Notes: generated from the letters alone by a model not told the origin. Positions 22,301-30,165 are shown, counted from the stretch's first letter. The stretch: 64,000 nt of DNA from Hevea brasiliensis (GCF_030052815.1 NC_079505.1:68408324-68472323); one strand, 5' to 3'. A program made the numbers and translations.

Positions 22301-25084
22301 TAAGGTGAATGAGTGATCATACTAAACTAGATAAAGTCCGTAATTAGAGTATTAAAAAAAAAGTAGGAGTGGCGCCAATCGAGGATAAGTTAAGAGAAGG
22401 GAGATTGAGGTGGTCTGGTCATGTGAAGCGTAGACATACGAAGGCTCCAATTAGACAAGTAGAGCACATTCGGTTAGAGAATAGAAAGAAAATGAGGGGT
22501 AGACCTAAACTAATTTGAAGGAGAGTAGTACAACACGACCTAAAAGCATTACACATTTCCAAGAATTTAACCCAAAATCGTTTAGAGTAGAGAAAGAGAA
22601 ATCATATAGCCGACCCCAATAAATTTTTTGGATAAAAACTTAGTTGAGTTAAGTTGAGTTGAGTTTATGTCATTGTAATTTTTTTTTCTTTTTAGAACAT
22701 ATATCATTTTGAATTAATTTTGAGAATTTTTAACAAATTTTACAGTTCCATTCGATTCTCAATTCACAAAATGAAGATTTTGATTCTAGATTTAAATCAT
22801 GATTTGACAACTATATGCTTACGTAGAATGTGGACCCTTTAACTTTCTACTATTAACCTTACCTAATAAATTCATTTTTTATGATAAAAATATATAATAA
22901 CCACAGCTCAGACTAATATATGGTCTATATGTGCACATAAATATATATGCAATTTTGAAAGACACAAGCTACTAACTGATTGCAACACCATTAGCAGAAT
23001 TTTCAAAAGTAGTTGATTAAAGAAGTGTAAGACATAAATTGTAATACTTATAATGAAGCTGGATTTTTTAAATTAGCTGATTAAACCTTTTAAAGGAGGC
23101 TATAGCAGACACAGTTATAGAGGAATTTAGCTGAAGGGATCCATCCCAGAGATTCTCAGCAACTATTGGAGCTAATTTTCCGGCATGTGATTTGCTTTTG
23201 TCATCTGTTGATTCAGAAGATCCAACACTTATGCCATTTCTTTCATTTATATTTCCATCCTTAACAACAACATTAGCAGAACTATTGTCATTCTTATGAG
23301 AAATCATCTCTTCCAATGAATGCCTGGACTTCTCCATATCTGCTCCTGTTTTCTTCATAATTGGGACACCGCCAACTCCTTGACCTCGATCATTTACTCT
23401 GGCATTATCTCTGAATCTAGTAGCTAAAGAACCACTGCCAGATTGTACATCATTCATCAATGGCCTATTGTTTTCATTTTGTTCAATGCAAGTGGAAGTC
23501 ACAGACAAAGTTGCCCCAACAGTCATGCCATCATTAATTTTTGTGGCATTTGAACCGTTCTGCTCCCAGGGAAATAATTTCTCATGTGAATTTCCCCCAT
23601 GCCCATTACGGCTAACATTATTTTGGTCCAAAACTAGTAAGCGTCCTAAATTTTCAGATGTTGAACTGAAAGAAACAGAATCTACAGACTGAGGAAGAGA
23701 ATTTCCATGATCATTTATCAGGTTTAGCTCCCCAGAAAAGTCATGTTGATCTGTGGTTAATTTTCTCTTTCTTGTTGAATCAGACAGACAAATCATATCA
23801 AAATTTCCTGAGCGAGGTAGCAGTGTCTTCTCCATATGGATACCCGGAAAGCTATTAAAAGAACACATTATCCAACATTATAACATTGTGCTCTCTTGTG
23901 TCAAATGCCATTTGAAATAGAATCTCCCAACAGACATTAGAGTGTACTAGTCACCTTTCTAACCTGTGACCTGATCCAGGACAATAAACTCAATCAATGC
24001 CAAGTAAACAAAATTCCAGTAGTGACATTTCTTTTAATGATTTGGATAAGTTACTGTGAGATATATAATACATATATGGCAACAGCTACACCAAAAGAGG
24101 GACCCATGCACAGTAGAAATAAATTTTCTGTTAGTCAAAAGCAAAGATCATGTAGTCATTTCTCTTTACTCCCATAATGGTGTTTCAATATTCTCAAGAC
24201 ACTCAAATCTCTCCCAACAAGTCATCCAAAAAATGGCCAGTAAAATCATATCCCACTAAATGCCATCCAAGCTATGGCATAGTTGCAAATAAATTATATA
24301 CATTATATGGACAATAATTTTCAAAAGTTTCAGTGGCGTTGATTGACTTTAAATTTTCTAGAAACCACTTTCAGTTCATAAAAGAGACAAGACTTGAGAT
24401 TTTGTGTAGGGTATTCTCAGCTCCTGGCTTAATACAAAGTCACACAAACCTTCACATTCTAACTTTGATAATCAACTCCACAAGTTCAAACACAAACTCT
24501 ATGAACTCAAAATTTGAATGCATCAAGAACATGCCAAGACCATGTCCAACTAATCTATCATAGCACAAGAACATGCCAAGTAATCTGTCATAGCACAAGA
24601 ACATGCCAAGTAATCTGGCTCTAAGAGGAAGAAGAAATTCAAATTTACCAAGCAAAAGCAGTTTCAACTGGTTGATCGCTGAGGTTCTGAACTATAAATC
24701 AGTAAACTCGGATCCCAAACAAGTAAAGTCCGATTAAAGAAACCCATATCCCAAATTTTATAGAAAACCAAAATTTCAGCGAGTAATATCATCAAGTTAG
24801 AACTATTCCACCAGTCCACGGTTTAATCTTCCAATGCATCTCCCTCAATTCACCATTAACACGAAAATAAAATAGCGAAAGGATAAAAAAGGAAGCAATT
24901 TAGAAAGATAAAACTCACATGCAAATTGCAAATTTCATCAAGATTGAAAGTGAAGAAAGCAATAAAGAACCAATAAAATTGCTTACCTTGAGAATAAAGA
25001 GGATGAGGCGTAGAAGGAGAGGTAACTGTGCAGAGAGAAGTGGCTTTGGAATCTTTTATTCACGTTTTTGTTGTTAGGGTTCAT
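3832..25084 (-). CDS. SPOC-domain protein (plant SPOC / TFIIS-like family), five-exon gene
   Basis: Join (minus): [25084-24987 possible] 23851/23835-23087, 15607-15487, 5424-5365, 5274-3832. From Met at 23835 it encodes 790 aa. Exons abut at conserved SPOC positions: LWDGSLQLNSSITVSAIASF, then GEKMPACKWPNFIEVKGKVR, then VISLQCKGGSSKSGLAGMKE, then VAKGYKKGERVGLAQLCQGI and SLIGCVVWRRN. All introns are GT-AG and phases agree (AG|T, 0, 0). SPOC spans about residues 228-373. A basic RKRK at 22-25 may be nuclear targeting. After SPOC comes a low-complexity Ser/Pro tail with twin acidic motifs DDDDLPEFDF (541-550) and DDDDDMPEW (663-671). SPOC domains bind phosphorylated partners such as RNA polymerase II CTD in transcription or RNA-processing factors; plant relatives usually also carry an N-terminal TFIIS-central domain, which I do not see here. 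Specific function unknown. Confidence 0.85.
5365..5424 (-). CDS. SPOC gene exon 4
   Basis: A 60-base, 20-codon exon reading VISLQCKGGSSKSGLAGMKE with acceptor CATCTTCAG|G and donor GGAG|GTGAGT. It is separated from exon 5 by a 90-base intron (5275-5364). Confidence 0.88.
5425..7809. other. SPOC intron 3, left part: AT-rich, no gene
   Basis: AT-rich intron sequence with many poly-W stretches and a (GT)n(AT)n microsatellite at 5631-5659. No coding similarity on either strand; longest open frames are short and composition-driven. Confidence 0.6.
5631..5659. repeat. (GT)n(AT)n compound microsatellite
   Basis: A GT run passes directly into an AT run in the long intron 3 of the SPOC gene. Confidence 0.9.
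7824..8783 (-). mobile_element. 5'-truncated RTE-clade LINE with 14-bp target duplication
   Basis: On the minus strand a reverse-transcriptase tail is readable in pieces: LTLSSYLFILVMDELANHIQ, a FADD-type active site near 8610, then ESTSFKLSRSKAEYIQ and NQLKYLGSIIEK (8544-8326). These pieces match the C-terminal half of the plus-strand RTE element at 19389-22665. The 3' end is the classical plant RTE tail, a TTG microsatellite (GTTGTTG at about 7830). Perfect 14-bp target duplications ACATAATATGACAA flank it at 7810-7823 and 8784-8797. It is a dead 5'-truncated copy inserted in SPOC intron 3 in the gene's own orientation. Confidence 0.85.
8798..9704. other. SPOC intron 3: no gene seen
   Basis: AT-rich intron sequence with a CT microsatellite (about 9385-9401). 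No recognisable gene or bounded element. Confidence 0.5.
9705..10367. mobile_element. palindromic MITE/fold-back-like element with GGT-rich core
   Basis: Both ends carry arms built from TGTAAT/ATTACA words in opposite orientation. The left end begins GTTAAGTTTGGTAGAGTGTAAT; the reverse complement of the right end begins GTTGTGTTCGGTATGACG and then GTTGTAATGTAATCATG. The arms enclose a purine/G-biased core (9897-10155). The outer limits are approximate and I cannot define a target duplication. No coding capacity. This organisation is common for non-autonomous plant DNA elements, but the superfamily is not assignable by eye. Confidence 0.45.
9897..10155. repeat. degenerate GGT/GTA trinucleotide-rich minisatellite
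   Basis: About 260 bases made of GTGGTGGTA, GTGATGGTAATGG and similar words, strongly G+T on the plus strand and C+A on the minus strand, in otherwise AT-rich DNA. The open frame on the minus strand is pure composition. Confidence 0.75.
10368..11045. other. SPOC intron 3: no gene seen
   Basis: Unremarkable intron sequence. An 86-codon open frame at 10655-10915 has no recognisable domain and no splice or context support. Confidence 0.5.
11054..12408. mobile_element. hAT-like non-autonomous element, 8-bp target duplication ACTTAGGC
   Basis: Perfect 8-bp duplications ACTTAGGC lie at 11046-11053 and 12409-12416, the hAT hallmark. Terminal inverted repeats are TTGGGGTGTGTAGTG on the left and (reverse complement) TAGGGGTGTGCAATC on the right. 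Subterminal regions are rich in GGTTCGGTT/GGTTCAGTT words in both orientations, typical of plant hAT-related elements. The 1.35-kb interior holds no transposase. It carries a GC-richer stretch (11420-11760) of unknown origin and a probable solo LTR (11800-12044). Confidence 0.75.
11800..12044. mobile_element. candidate short solo LTR inside the hAT-like element
   Basis: The 245-bp segment begins TGTTATGA and ends TTCATAACA, a perfect 8-base inverted terminus with TG...CA ends. The interior resembles a plant copia LTR end: ATTCAATAATACAACAATTC then CT-rich leader. The flanking pentamers are TAGGA and CGGGA, so a target duplication is poor or decayed. No primer-binding site follows, hence solo LTR if real. 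Confidence 0.5.
12417..12925. other. SPOC intron 3: GGCGCC-rich patch, no gene
   Basis: A short GC-rich patch (about 12500-12577) has AAGGCGCC, GAGCCTGAG, AAGGCGTG and GAGGCGAG words, a pattern seen in degenerate plant MITEs. The rest is ordinary. No gene. Confidence 0.35.
12935..13160. repeat. cluster of GTAACGGCCGTTAC palindromes
   Basis: GTAACGG, GGCCGTTA and TAACGGTAACGGCCGTTAC words recur in both orientations, near 12941, 12980-13036 and 13116-13150, around an AT-rich spacer. This gives an overall imperfect inverted repeat, probably the ends of a MITE-like element whose borders I cannot fix. Confidence 0.55.
13281..13308. repeat. 28-base A tract in a purine-rich stretch
   Basis: A pure A run inside a longer A/G-rich plus-strand segment (13200-13360). 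The long open frames on both strands here are composition artefacts. Confidence 0.9.
13310..15486. other. SPOC intron 3, right part: no gene seen
   Basis: Intron sequence with no recognisable coding or bounded mobile element on either strand. Confidence 0.55.
15487..15607 (-). CDS. SPOC gene exon 3
   Basis: 121 bases completing one Ser codon and adding 40 residues, including KWPNFIEVKGKVRLEAFEKY and SRSRNRGLM, the most conserved core of plant SPOC domains. Acceptor CATATGCAG|T and donor GATG|GTAAGA are both strong. The exon is stranded between introns of 7,479 and 10,062 bases. Confidence 0.88.
16097..16615. mobile_element. hAT-like MITE candidate in SPOC intron 2
   Basis: Ends GGGATTGTTTACTTGTA and, reverse complemented, CGTATTTACATGTACC form a degenerate inverted repeat. 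Flanking octamers AAACTTTA (16089-16096) and AAACTCTA (16616-16623) match at seven of eight bases. The interior is an A/T-rich palindrome of TTTTC and GAAAA words with no coding capacity. Superfamily inferred only from the 8-bp duplication. Confidence 0.45.
16624..18477. other. SPOC intron 2: no gene seen
   Basis: Intron sequence; a T-rich/CT tract at about 17370-17405 is the only notable low-complexity feature. Confidence 0.5.
19003..19294. mobile_element. Stowaway MITE (Tc1/mariner type)
   Basis: Termini CTTCCTCCGTCTCATT and (reverse complement) CTTTCTCTGTCCCATTTG are the Stowaway signature derived from CTCCCTCCGTCCCA. The element is flanked by TA dinucleotides at 19001-19002 and 19295-19296. 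Length 292 bp, no coding capacity. It needs a mariner transposase in trans. Confidence 0.88.
19785..20569 (+). pseudogene. RTE apurinic-like endonuclease domain (broken)
   Basis: Readable motifs in order: VNTWNVESLIGKLVELV, ICIQETKWVGEK (catalytic Glu), NGVGMIIYKTL, INIVSAYTPQIGLD, IGGDLNEHV (Asp and Asn of the active site), LILANTYF, VTFKSEQHRSQIDFLL. Intact elements have one long ORF; here a TAG near 19944 replaces a Trp and a frameshift near 20056 separates the halves. The longest clean segment is 20150-20569. Confidence 0.85.
20570..22316 (+). pseudogene. RTE reverse transcriptase and C-terminal region (broken)
   Basis: After a linker rich in Lys/Glu (WWWNEEVQKAVKRK, ERWRNYFDDLFN), the reverse-transcriptase blocks appear: RVVEHRLRHDTSISLNQFGF, HIVFIDLEKAYDSV, then after a stop and a frameshift SLYLFTLILDDLMKHIQ, MMFADDIVLIEE (FADD active site), and HFKYLGSILQIDGG. 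Downstream of 22316 the tail GRLRWSGHVKRRH and HIADPN still aligns to the family to about 22610. In-frame stops near 20567, 21216, 21669 and 22306 show it is dead. Confidence 0.85.
22813..23086. other. SPOC intron 2, 5' part: no gene
   Basis: Intron sequence between the inserted element cluster and the exon 2 donor. Nothing recognisable. Confidence 0.5.
23087..23851 (-). CDS. SPOC gene exon 2 (N-terminus and first SPOC strand)
   Basis: The exon encodes residues 1-249 plus two bases when started at Met 23835. It is hydrophilic and Ser/Asn-rich, includes RKRK at 22-25, and ends with the SPOC opening LWDGSLQLNSS. Acceptor TTTTAATAG|C at 23852; donor AAAAG|GTTTAA after 23087, a weaker match than usual but confirmed by phase and by the SPOC continuation in the next exon. 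Confidence 0.85.
24524..24620. repeat. 30-bp tandem repeat in SPOC intron 1
   Basis: CAAGAACATGCCAAG starts units at 24524, 24566 and 24596. The last two have a 30-base period (CAAGAACATGCCAAGTAATC then TG.C...); the first has a 12-base insertion. No other feature was seen in the 1.1-kb intron 23852-24986. Confidence 0.8.
24987..25084 (-). CDS. SPOC gene exon 1 (5' UTR or N-terminal extension)
   Basis: A donor (CTCAAG|GTAAGC, exon end 24987) is clear. An ATG at 25084-25082 opens a frame of 32 codons plus two bases; joined to the acceptor TTTTAATAG|C (exon 2 from 23851) it reads in frame through SFPGIH into the Met at 23835. So this exon is either a 5' UTR that happens to be open or encodes 38 extra residues rich in Ser, Phe and Tyr. 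The ATG overlaps an AACCCTAA telo-box, an element usually found near transcription starts, which favours the UTR reading. Confidence 0.55.
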
Positions 25085-25280
25085 CAGCGGTCAGCGCAGC
25101 AGAGCGTGCAGTGCTGTGCAGAGCGCCAGTCTCATCAGTGACCACCAATCCACTGGCTAAAATTAACGACAGCTATTACTAGACCAATCCATGGGCCAGT
25201 TCGGATCGTAAATTCCATCATTGATTGGATCTTGGCGAACCGAGCTGGCTCAGACTCGATTACTTATTACGACGTCAGTT
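25072..25280 (-). promoter_or_regulatory. SPOC gene promoter: telo-box, site II, bZIP-like core
   Basis: On the minus strand an AACCCTAA telo-box lies around 25080-25072, a GGCCCA/TGGGCC site II element at 25197-25192 and a TGACGTC core at 25277-25271. Telo-box plus site II is a known arrangement in plant housekeeping and translation-related promoters. No TATA box is obvious, which fits that class. Transcription start is inferred, not seen. Confidence 0.5.
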
Positions 25281-25994
25281 ACGGGCTTTTTTGATAACCT
25301 AATCGAAACCAATCTGAAACTAGCAGTTCGTCCAAGCTGACACTGACCGACCCAATTCAAAAAAATTTTTTGCCTTTTTACTTTTTGTTTTTAATTTTTA
25401 TATTACAGCCTTTTAATTTTTTATATTAAAATTTTAAAAAATAATGTCTAAATATATTCGTTATAAAATAAATCCAATTATTTAATTTTATTATTTTTCT
25501 TTTAAATTTCACAAATATTTCTAAATCCAATAAAATTAATTATTAAGTTTTACTTTTGAAAAATATAAATTCCTATTTGTTATAATTATATTTTTGATAC
25601 ATAGTGTTTTAATAATTTATTAATTTATCATATAAGACTAATTTATCATGTAATTTATTTTATTCATGTAAATTAAAATTTAATATTATTTTTAAATAAA
25701 AGAATAGAATGTAATTGTTAATAATTTTTTATTAATTAATTTGATTATTAACATAATAAAAACACAATTATGACATTATTGAATTTAATTATTTATGCTA
25801 TAGTAAGTCTCTCTCACCATTACATTCTACTCACTCCGAGTGATTGGCTATTAGACTATGGGCTTCACTTTTTATTTATGTTATAAGCTGACAAGGCATT
25901 AAAATTGATTTAAGAGACTCACGAACTGTATCAATTATTGTAACTTTCTATTCATTTTTCACTACTTATAAATATTTATACATTTAATGTAATA
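25281..25994. other. AT-rich upstream region of the SPOC gene
   Basis: Beyond the promoter motifs the sequence becomes very AT-rich with no coding signal up to the copia insertion at 26000. Confidence 0.5.
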
Positions 25995-25999
25995 ACTTG

Positions 26000-26211
26000 T
26001 GTTAGAAGAAAGAATACAAGTAATGAAGAAAAGGATTGTGTATTTGTCTGTGTCCCATTTACAGAGATATTACATCTATTTATACATGAGAATATGAACT
26101 AATTTGGACAAGAATAATAATTGCTATAATTATGCTACACAAATCTCCTATAATCATGCTGATTGCTGTAATTATTTTACACATATCTCCTATAATCATA
26201 TTATGCTAACA
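26000..26211 (-). repeat. copia 3' LTR
   Basis: 212 bp. Holds a partial second copy of a CACAAATCTCCTATAATCAT module and lacks 13 bases present in the other LTR. Confidence 0.9.
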
Positions 26212-26296
26212 CCCCCTCAAACTCAAGGTGGTACAACTTGAGTTTGCTTAAGAGATCGGAGGATGCGTTTTGGTGAATATATCGAGGAGATAGGAA

Positions 26297-27372
26297 TCAA
26301 ACATATGGTGCCATGAGCAACATGATGGCGTACAAAATGACAATCAATTTCGATGTGTTTGGTACGCTCATGAAATACATCATTATGAGAAATCTGGCAC
26401 TTCTATTATCGCAATGGAGTATTGTGGCGGAAGAATGAGTGACATAATAACCACCGTAACCAAAGTAATTGGATGTAGCATCAAAGAGCACGATATTGAT
26501 TACGTGCAACAACGTGCTTTTTGCTACGCCAAGAGATAAGAGAATTACCCAAGAAGAAACAATAACCATTGTAGAGCGACGATAGTAGCGGATAATACTA
26601 GGGAGGAGGTAGCGGAAAAGTGCAAACCATGAAAAAGAGTGCCTTTGATATAACGAAGGATTAGAAATGAGTTGAGCGAGGAGCGGACATAAATATGAAA
26701 TATCGAGATAAACAAGACTGATATAAAGTAGGATCATCAAGAGGAGTGCCATCAAGAGGTGTAAGTTTGCAATTGAGCTCCAATGGGGTTGATCTTGTTT
26801 TCTGATGCTCGCTTCGAGAAAGTAAGTCGGATGCATACTTGGCTTGAGATAGATAATAGCCATCAATTTTGAGAAACTTCAAGGCCCAAAAAATGAGAGA
26901 ACCGTCTTTCATTTCAAAATGTTGATTGAGATAATGTTGTAACTCTAAAATACGGATGAATCATCTCCTGTTATTATCATATCATCAACATAAAGCAAGA
27001 ACAATACCAAGTGAATAATGCGTAATCATGTGGACTAGAGAGAAAACCAAGTTGAGCAAGAGTGGAACTAAATTTGGCAAACCGAGCTTGTTTTAATCCA
27101 TATAAGGCTCGTCAGTTTGCAAACCTTATGAGGAGAATGATAACCGGAGGAGGATGCATATAAACCTCTTACTCTAAATCACCATGAAGAAAAGCATTTT
27201 TAACATCCATCCGGAAAAGTTTCCATTTACAATAGCTAAGAGAAATAGATGTTAATCGAGCAAAAGTTTCCTCATAGTCGATACCATACTCTTGAGTGTA
27301 CCCTTTGGCTACTAAGCGAGCTTTGTAGCGTTCAATAGTTCCATCGTCTTGATTTTGTAAATCCATTTGCAA
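26297..27372 (-). pseudogene. copia reverse transcriptase and RNase H remnants
   Basis: [20 protein letters not shown] and [15 protein letters not shown] (27372-27169) are the entry of the copia reverse transcriptase. YVDDMIIT, the active site, is at 26992-26969 in another frame. DGYYLSQAKYASDLLSRS and LTPLDGTPLDDP (26912-26661) follow, then RNase H pieces. Between blocks, short in-frame and out-of-frame deletions remove residues that the family keeps, so no continuous polyprotein exists. Confidence 0.8.
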
Positions 27373-27865
27373 CCAATAGGAGTCTTGTTTGGTGGAAGAT
27401 CAACTAAATCCCAAGTATGAGTTTTCTCTAAAGCTGAAGTTCACCAAAGATGCCTCACGATAAGAATGAGGCTCATGAAGGGTTGCAATAGTAGAGTAAC
27501 AATGAAAATCGGAAAGATAATGAGGAGTTTCTCTTACACGGTAGAAGAGTAGTGCTAGGAGGAGATGCGATCAACAAGATTCAACGTGTAGTTGGGCTAA
27601 TATTGAGCACATCACAATCACTGGATCACTTGGAAACACTCTTTGGAGGAGTCGGTGAAAATAGAGAGTCGTGATGAAATTTGGAAAGAGAAGAGAACAT
27701 AGTATTTTCCCAAAAGGTAACATGACGAGAGATCGTAACTTATTAGAAAGCAGATCCCAACAACGATACCCTTTGTGTTCAATGCCATAACCAAGAAAAC
27801 AACATGGTTCTAATTTGGTATGTTCATGAGGTTGTAAAAGAACAAAAGAAACACATCCAAAAGGT

Positions 27866-28544
27866 TTAAGGATGGAATAGTCGGAGGTTGTCCAAACAAC
27901 TTTTCAAAAGGAGATAAATTATGAAGAACCAAGGTAGGAAGACGATTAATAACATAAATGAAAAGTCGCTTCTCCCAAAATTTTTACGACATGAGGCGTA
28001 AAGAAGAAGAGTAATCAAGAATATGGCGATGCTTGAGAGGTGTGAGGACAAGAACGTTGAACAACGGTGCCTTGTTGACTAAGAAATCGCAAAGAAGAAT
28101 CCCGATATTCCATGGCATTAGAATTTTAATGTCACAAGAGAATCGAGTTTTAATCATTTTTGCAAATGTGATGTAAATTTGTGATAACTCGGATCGATGT
28201 TTCAAAAAATATATCCAAGTAAACGAGAATAATCATCAATAAATATTACAAAATAACGAAAACCATTTATTGAAGAAATAGGAGAAGGACCCCAAATGTC
28301 GAATGAATTAAACCAAAAGGAGAGTAGTATTATTATGGGAAAAGATAATGCAGTTGTTTTGCAAGTGACAATTTAAACAATTAAATGACTCAAACTTAGT
28401 AGATCCTAATAATCCATGAGAAATTAAAGGTTGAATTTTAGAAGCATGACCAAGACGAAGATGCCATTGGTGAATGGAGGAATTAGGGATTGTACACAAA
28501 TCTCGAGGAAGATGTAAAGATGTAAGCTCAAATAATCGACCCAC
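27866..28544 (-). pseudogene. copia GAG-pre-integrase / integrase remnants
   Basis: HQWHLRLGHASKIQPLISHG followed by CLNCHLQNN is the His/Cys zinc module at the start of copia integrase. Lower-coordinate pieces such as ILLYASCRKNF and RLFIYVINRLP-like frames are from the integrase core and C-terminus. All are broken by frameshifts. Confidence 0.7.
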
Positions 28545-28907
28545 TCACCCTCCCCAAGAATCTGTTTGTGGATCGACACCATGGTGAGAAAAATAACATT
28601 TAGTCCTTTTTCACACAATAAGATTGAGTGCCAAATTAGGGATATAATAGGTGTCGGGAGATGAAGATTTGAGGTAGACACATGACCGATGTGTGATGTT
28701 CATTTTAGTACCATTTGCGTATGGATTGGTGGTAAGGAAGATACAAGACAAGAATTTAAGATTAGTGGTCATATGATTACAACATGCAGTCAAAAGCCAA
28801 TAAGAATTAGAGAATTAGAAGAGATAACCTGCTTGAATAGTGCCTCAAGATCACTCATGGTGATGGCGAGCCCTCAGGAAGATCCGGGCTTTGAGACATT
28901 CTTGAAT

Positions 28908-29443
28908 TTAGAATGCCCTCCTTTTGATCTTGGAGGCGTGTGGGACAATGTTCAAGAATATGACCGTAACCATGACAATATCGCATTTTATGGTAGGACA
29001 ATATGCAAAAGCATGACCAATTTGATTACAATTCTTACAGAGTTGATTGCATGTGAGGATCGAGTAGTTGCAAGAGCACTTCAAATTGAGGAGTTTTATC
29101 CGAGTCTCTTCAAAAATAATCTCTTGAATACAATGATGGGAGTGGATTTCGATGTAGCGCCTCATATTCGATCGAAGAGCCATTAGAACTTGAATGAGAT
29201 GAAGATGATCTTCACCGATTTTGGCACGAGATATTTGATTCCAAATAGGTTGGACTGCAAGAAAATCATTTCTTGTTTCATTATGAAGAGTAGTCCTAAT
29301 AGTGGGCAAGTCCATCGATTAGCCAAAAATCGATTTCTTTTGCGAGTCATAATTAGCGATGTGGATGGAGGTATTGCGAAACGGTGATGATCGATGATTT
29401 TTACTATCCCAATCCTCAAGACGGCAAATTTTGCATCGTTCAT
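28908..29443 (-). pseudogene. copia gag remnant with zinc knuckle
   Basis: A capsid-like helical region is followed by CKNCNQIGHAFAYC, an intact C-x2-C-x4-H-x4-C zinc knuckle. The start is unclear because frames change near 29300. Confidence 0.65.
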
Positions 29444-29655
29444 CGTTCTCTCTTGTCGGCGTGATATCTCCTATCAAAACTTTTCATTCCTTGAACCCAA
29501 AGATTATAGTTGGAACAATAGGTTTTGAAATATCGATTTCTCCATTGATAACAAGATGAGGAAAAAATGGTATAATAATAGGTATGAAAGAATGAACTTG
29601 TAGAGAGAGAGAGACCCCAAAAACTAGAAATAAAAGTTTTATGGCTCTGATACCA

Positions 29656-29880
29656 TGTTAGAAGAAAGAATACAAGTAATGAAGAAAAGGATTGTGTATT
29701 TGTCTGTGTCCCATTTACAGAGATATTACATCTATTTATACATGAGAATATGAACTAATTTGGACAAGAATAATAATTGCTATAATTATGCTACACAAAT
29801 CTCCTATAATCATGCTGATTGCTGTAATTATGTTACACAAATCTCCTATAATCATGCTGATTGCTGTAATTATGCTAACA
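29656..29880 (-). repeat. copia 5' LTR
   Basis: 225 bp. Contains two full tandem copies of the module TCTCCTATAATCATGCTGAT then TGCTGTAATTATG. Confidence 0.9.
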
Positions 29881-30089
29881 ACTTGAATATTTTAAAAATA
29901 TAAATTTTAATAGTGTTTAAATATTATTTTAATATTATCTAACTAATTTACAATACTTCCATTTATATATATTATTTAAATATTATTTTACTTCTAAACA
30001 TATTTTATAAATTATTTAATTGTTTAAATTTTAATTTAAAAGATTAGTTTTAAAGATTAATATTAAATCAAGTAATAAAGTATATTATT

Positions 30090-30119
30090 TTATTATTGTT
30101 AATTTTGGTTCCAAATTTA

Positions 30120-30165
<46 letters not shown>

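Larger units (their letters stand above)
19389..22665 (+). mobile_element. near-complete RTE-clade LINE with 14-bp target duplication
   Basis: A 3.3-kb plus-strand element antisense to the SPOC gene. Target duplications TATGACATTGTAAT (19375-19388) and TATGTCATTGTAAT (22666-22679) differ at one base. A GC-richer 5' region (19389-19780) precedes endonuclease and reverse-transcriptase remnants; the 3' end is a short TTGAGT-type repeat, as is usual for RTE. Order and motifs match the plant RTE elements often mis-annotated as craniofacial development protein 2-like. Multiple stops and a frameshift make it inactive. Confidence 0.88.
18478..22812. mobile_element. degenerate TIR element (GATTCGATTCG type) hosting two later insertions
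   Basis: The left end carries TGTTGTTAGATTCGTACAAT and subterminal GATTCGATTCG/GAATCGA words. The right end reverse complements to TAGTTGTCAAATCATGATTT followed by GAATCAAAATC and GAATTGAGAATCGAATGG. The word content and inverted order match a common plant non-autonomous DNA element. Removing the Stowaway (19003-19294) and RTE (19389-22665) insertions leaves roughly 0.75 kb. Borders are approximate and no clean target duplication was found. Confidence 0.4.
26000..29880 (-). mobile_element. Ty1/copia retrotransposon, near-identical LTRs, short decayed core
   Basis: Left (3') LTR 26000-26211 and right (5') LTR 29656-29880 start TGTTAGAAG and end GCTAACA. A perfect ACTTG duplication flanks the element (25995-25999, 29881-29885). 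A canonical initiator-tRNA-Met primer site TGGTATCAGAGC lies at 29655-29644 and a G-rich polypurine tract (TTTGAGGGGG) abuts the 3' LTR at about 26221-26212. The LTRs look nearly identical apart from a 13-base length difference, so insertion is recent. The element is 3.9 kb, about 1 kb short of an autonomous copia. Confidence 0.92.

Noticed and set aside
28689..29186. 165-codon plus-strand frame
   Set aside because: It is antisense to the copia gag with its zinc knuckle on the minus strand.
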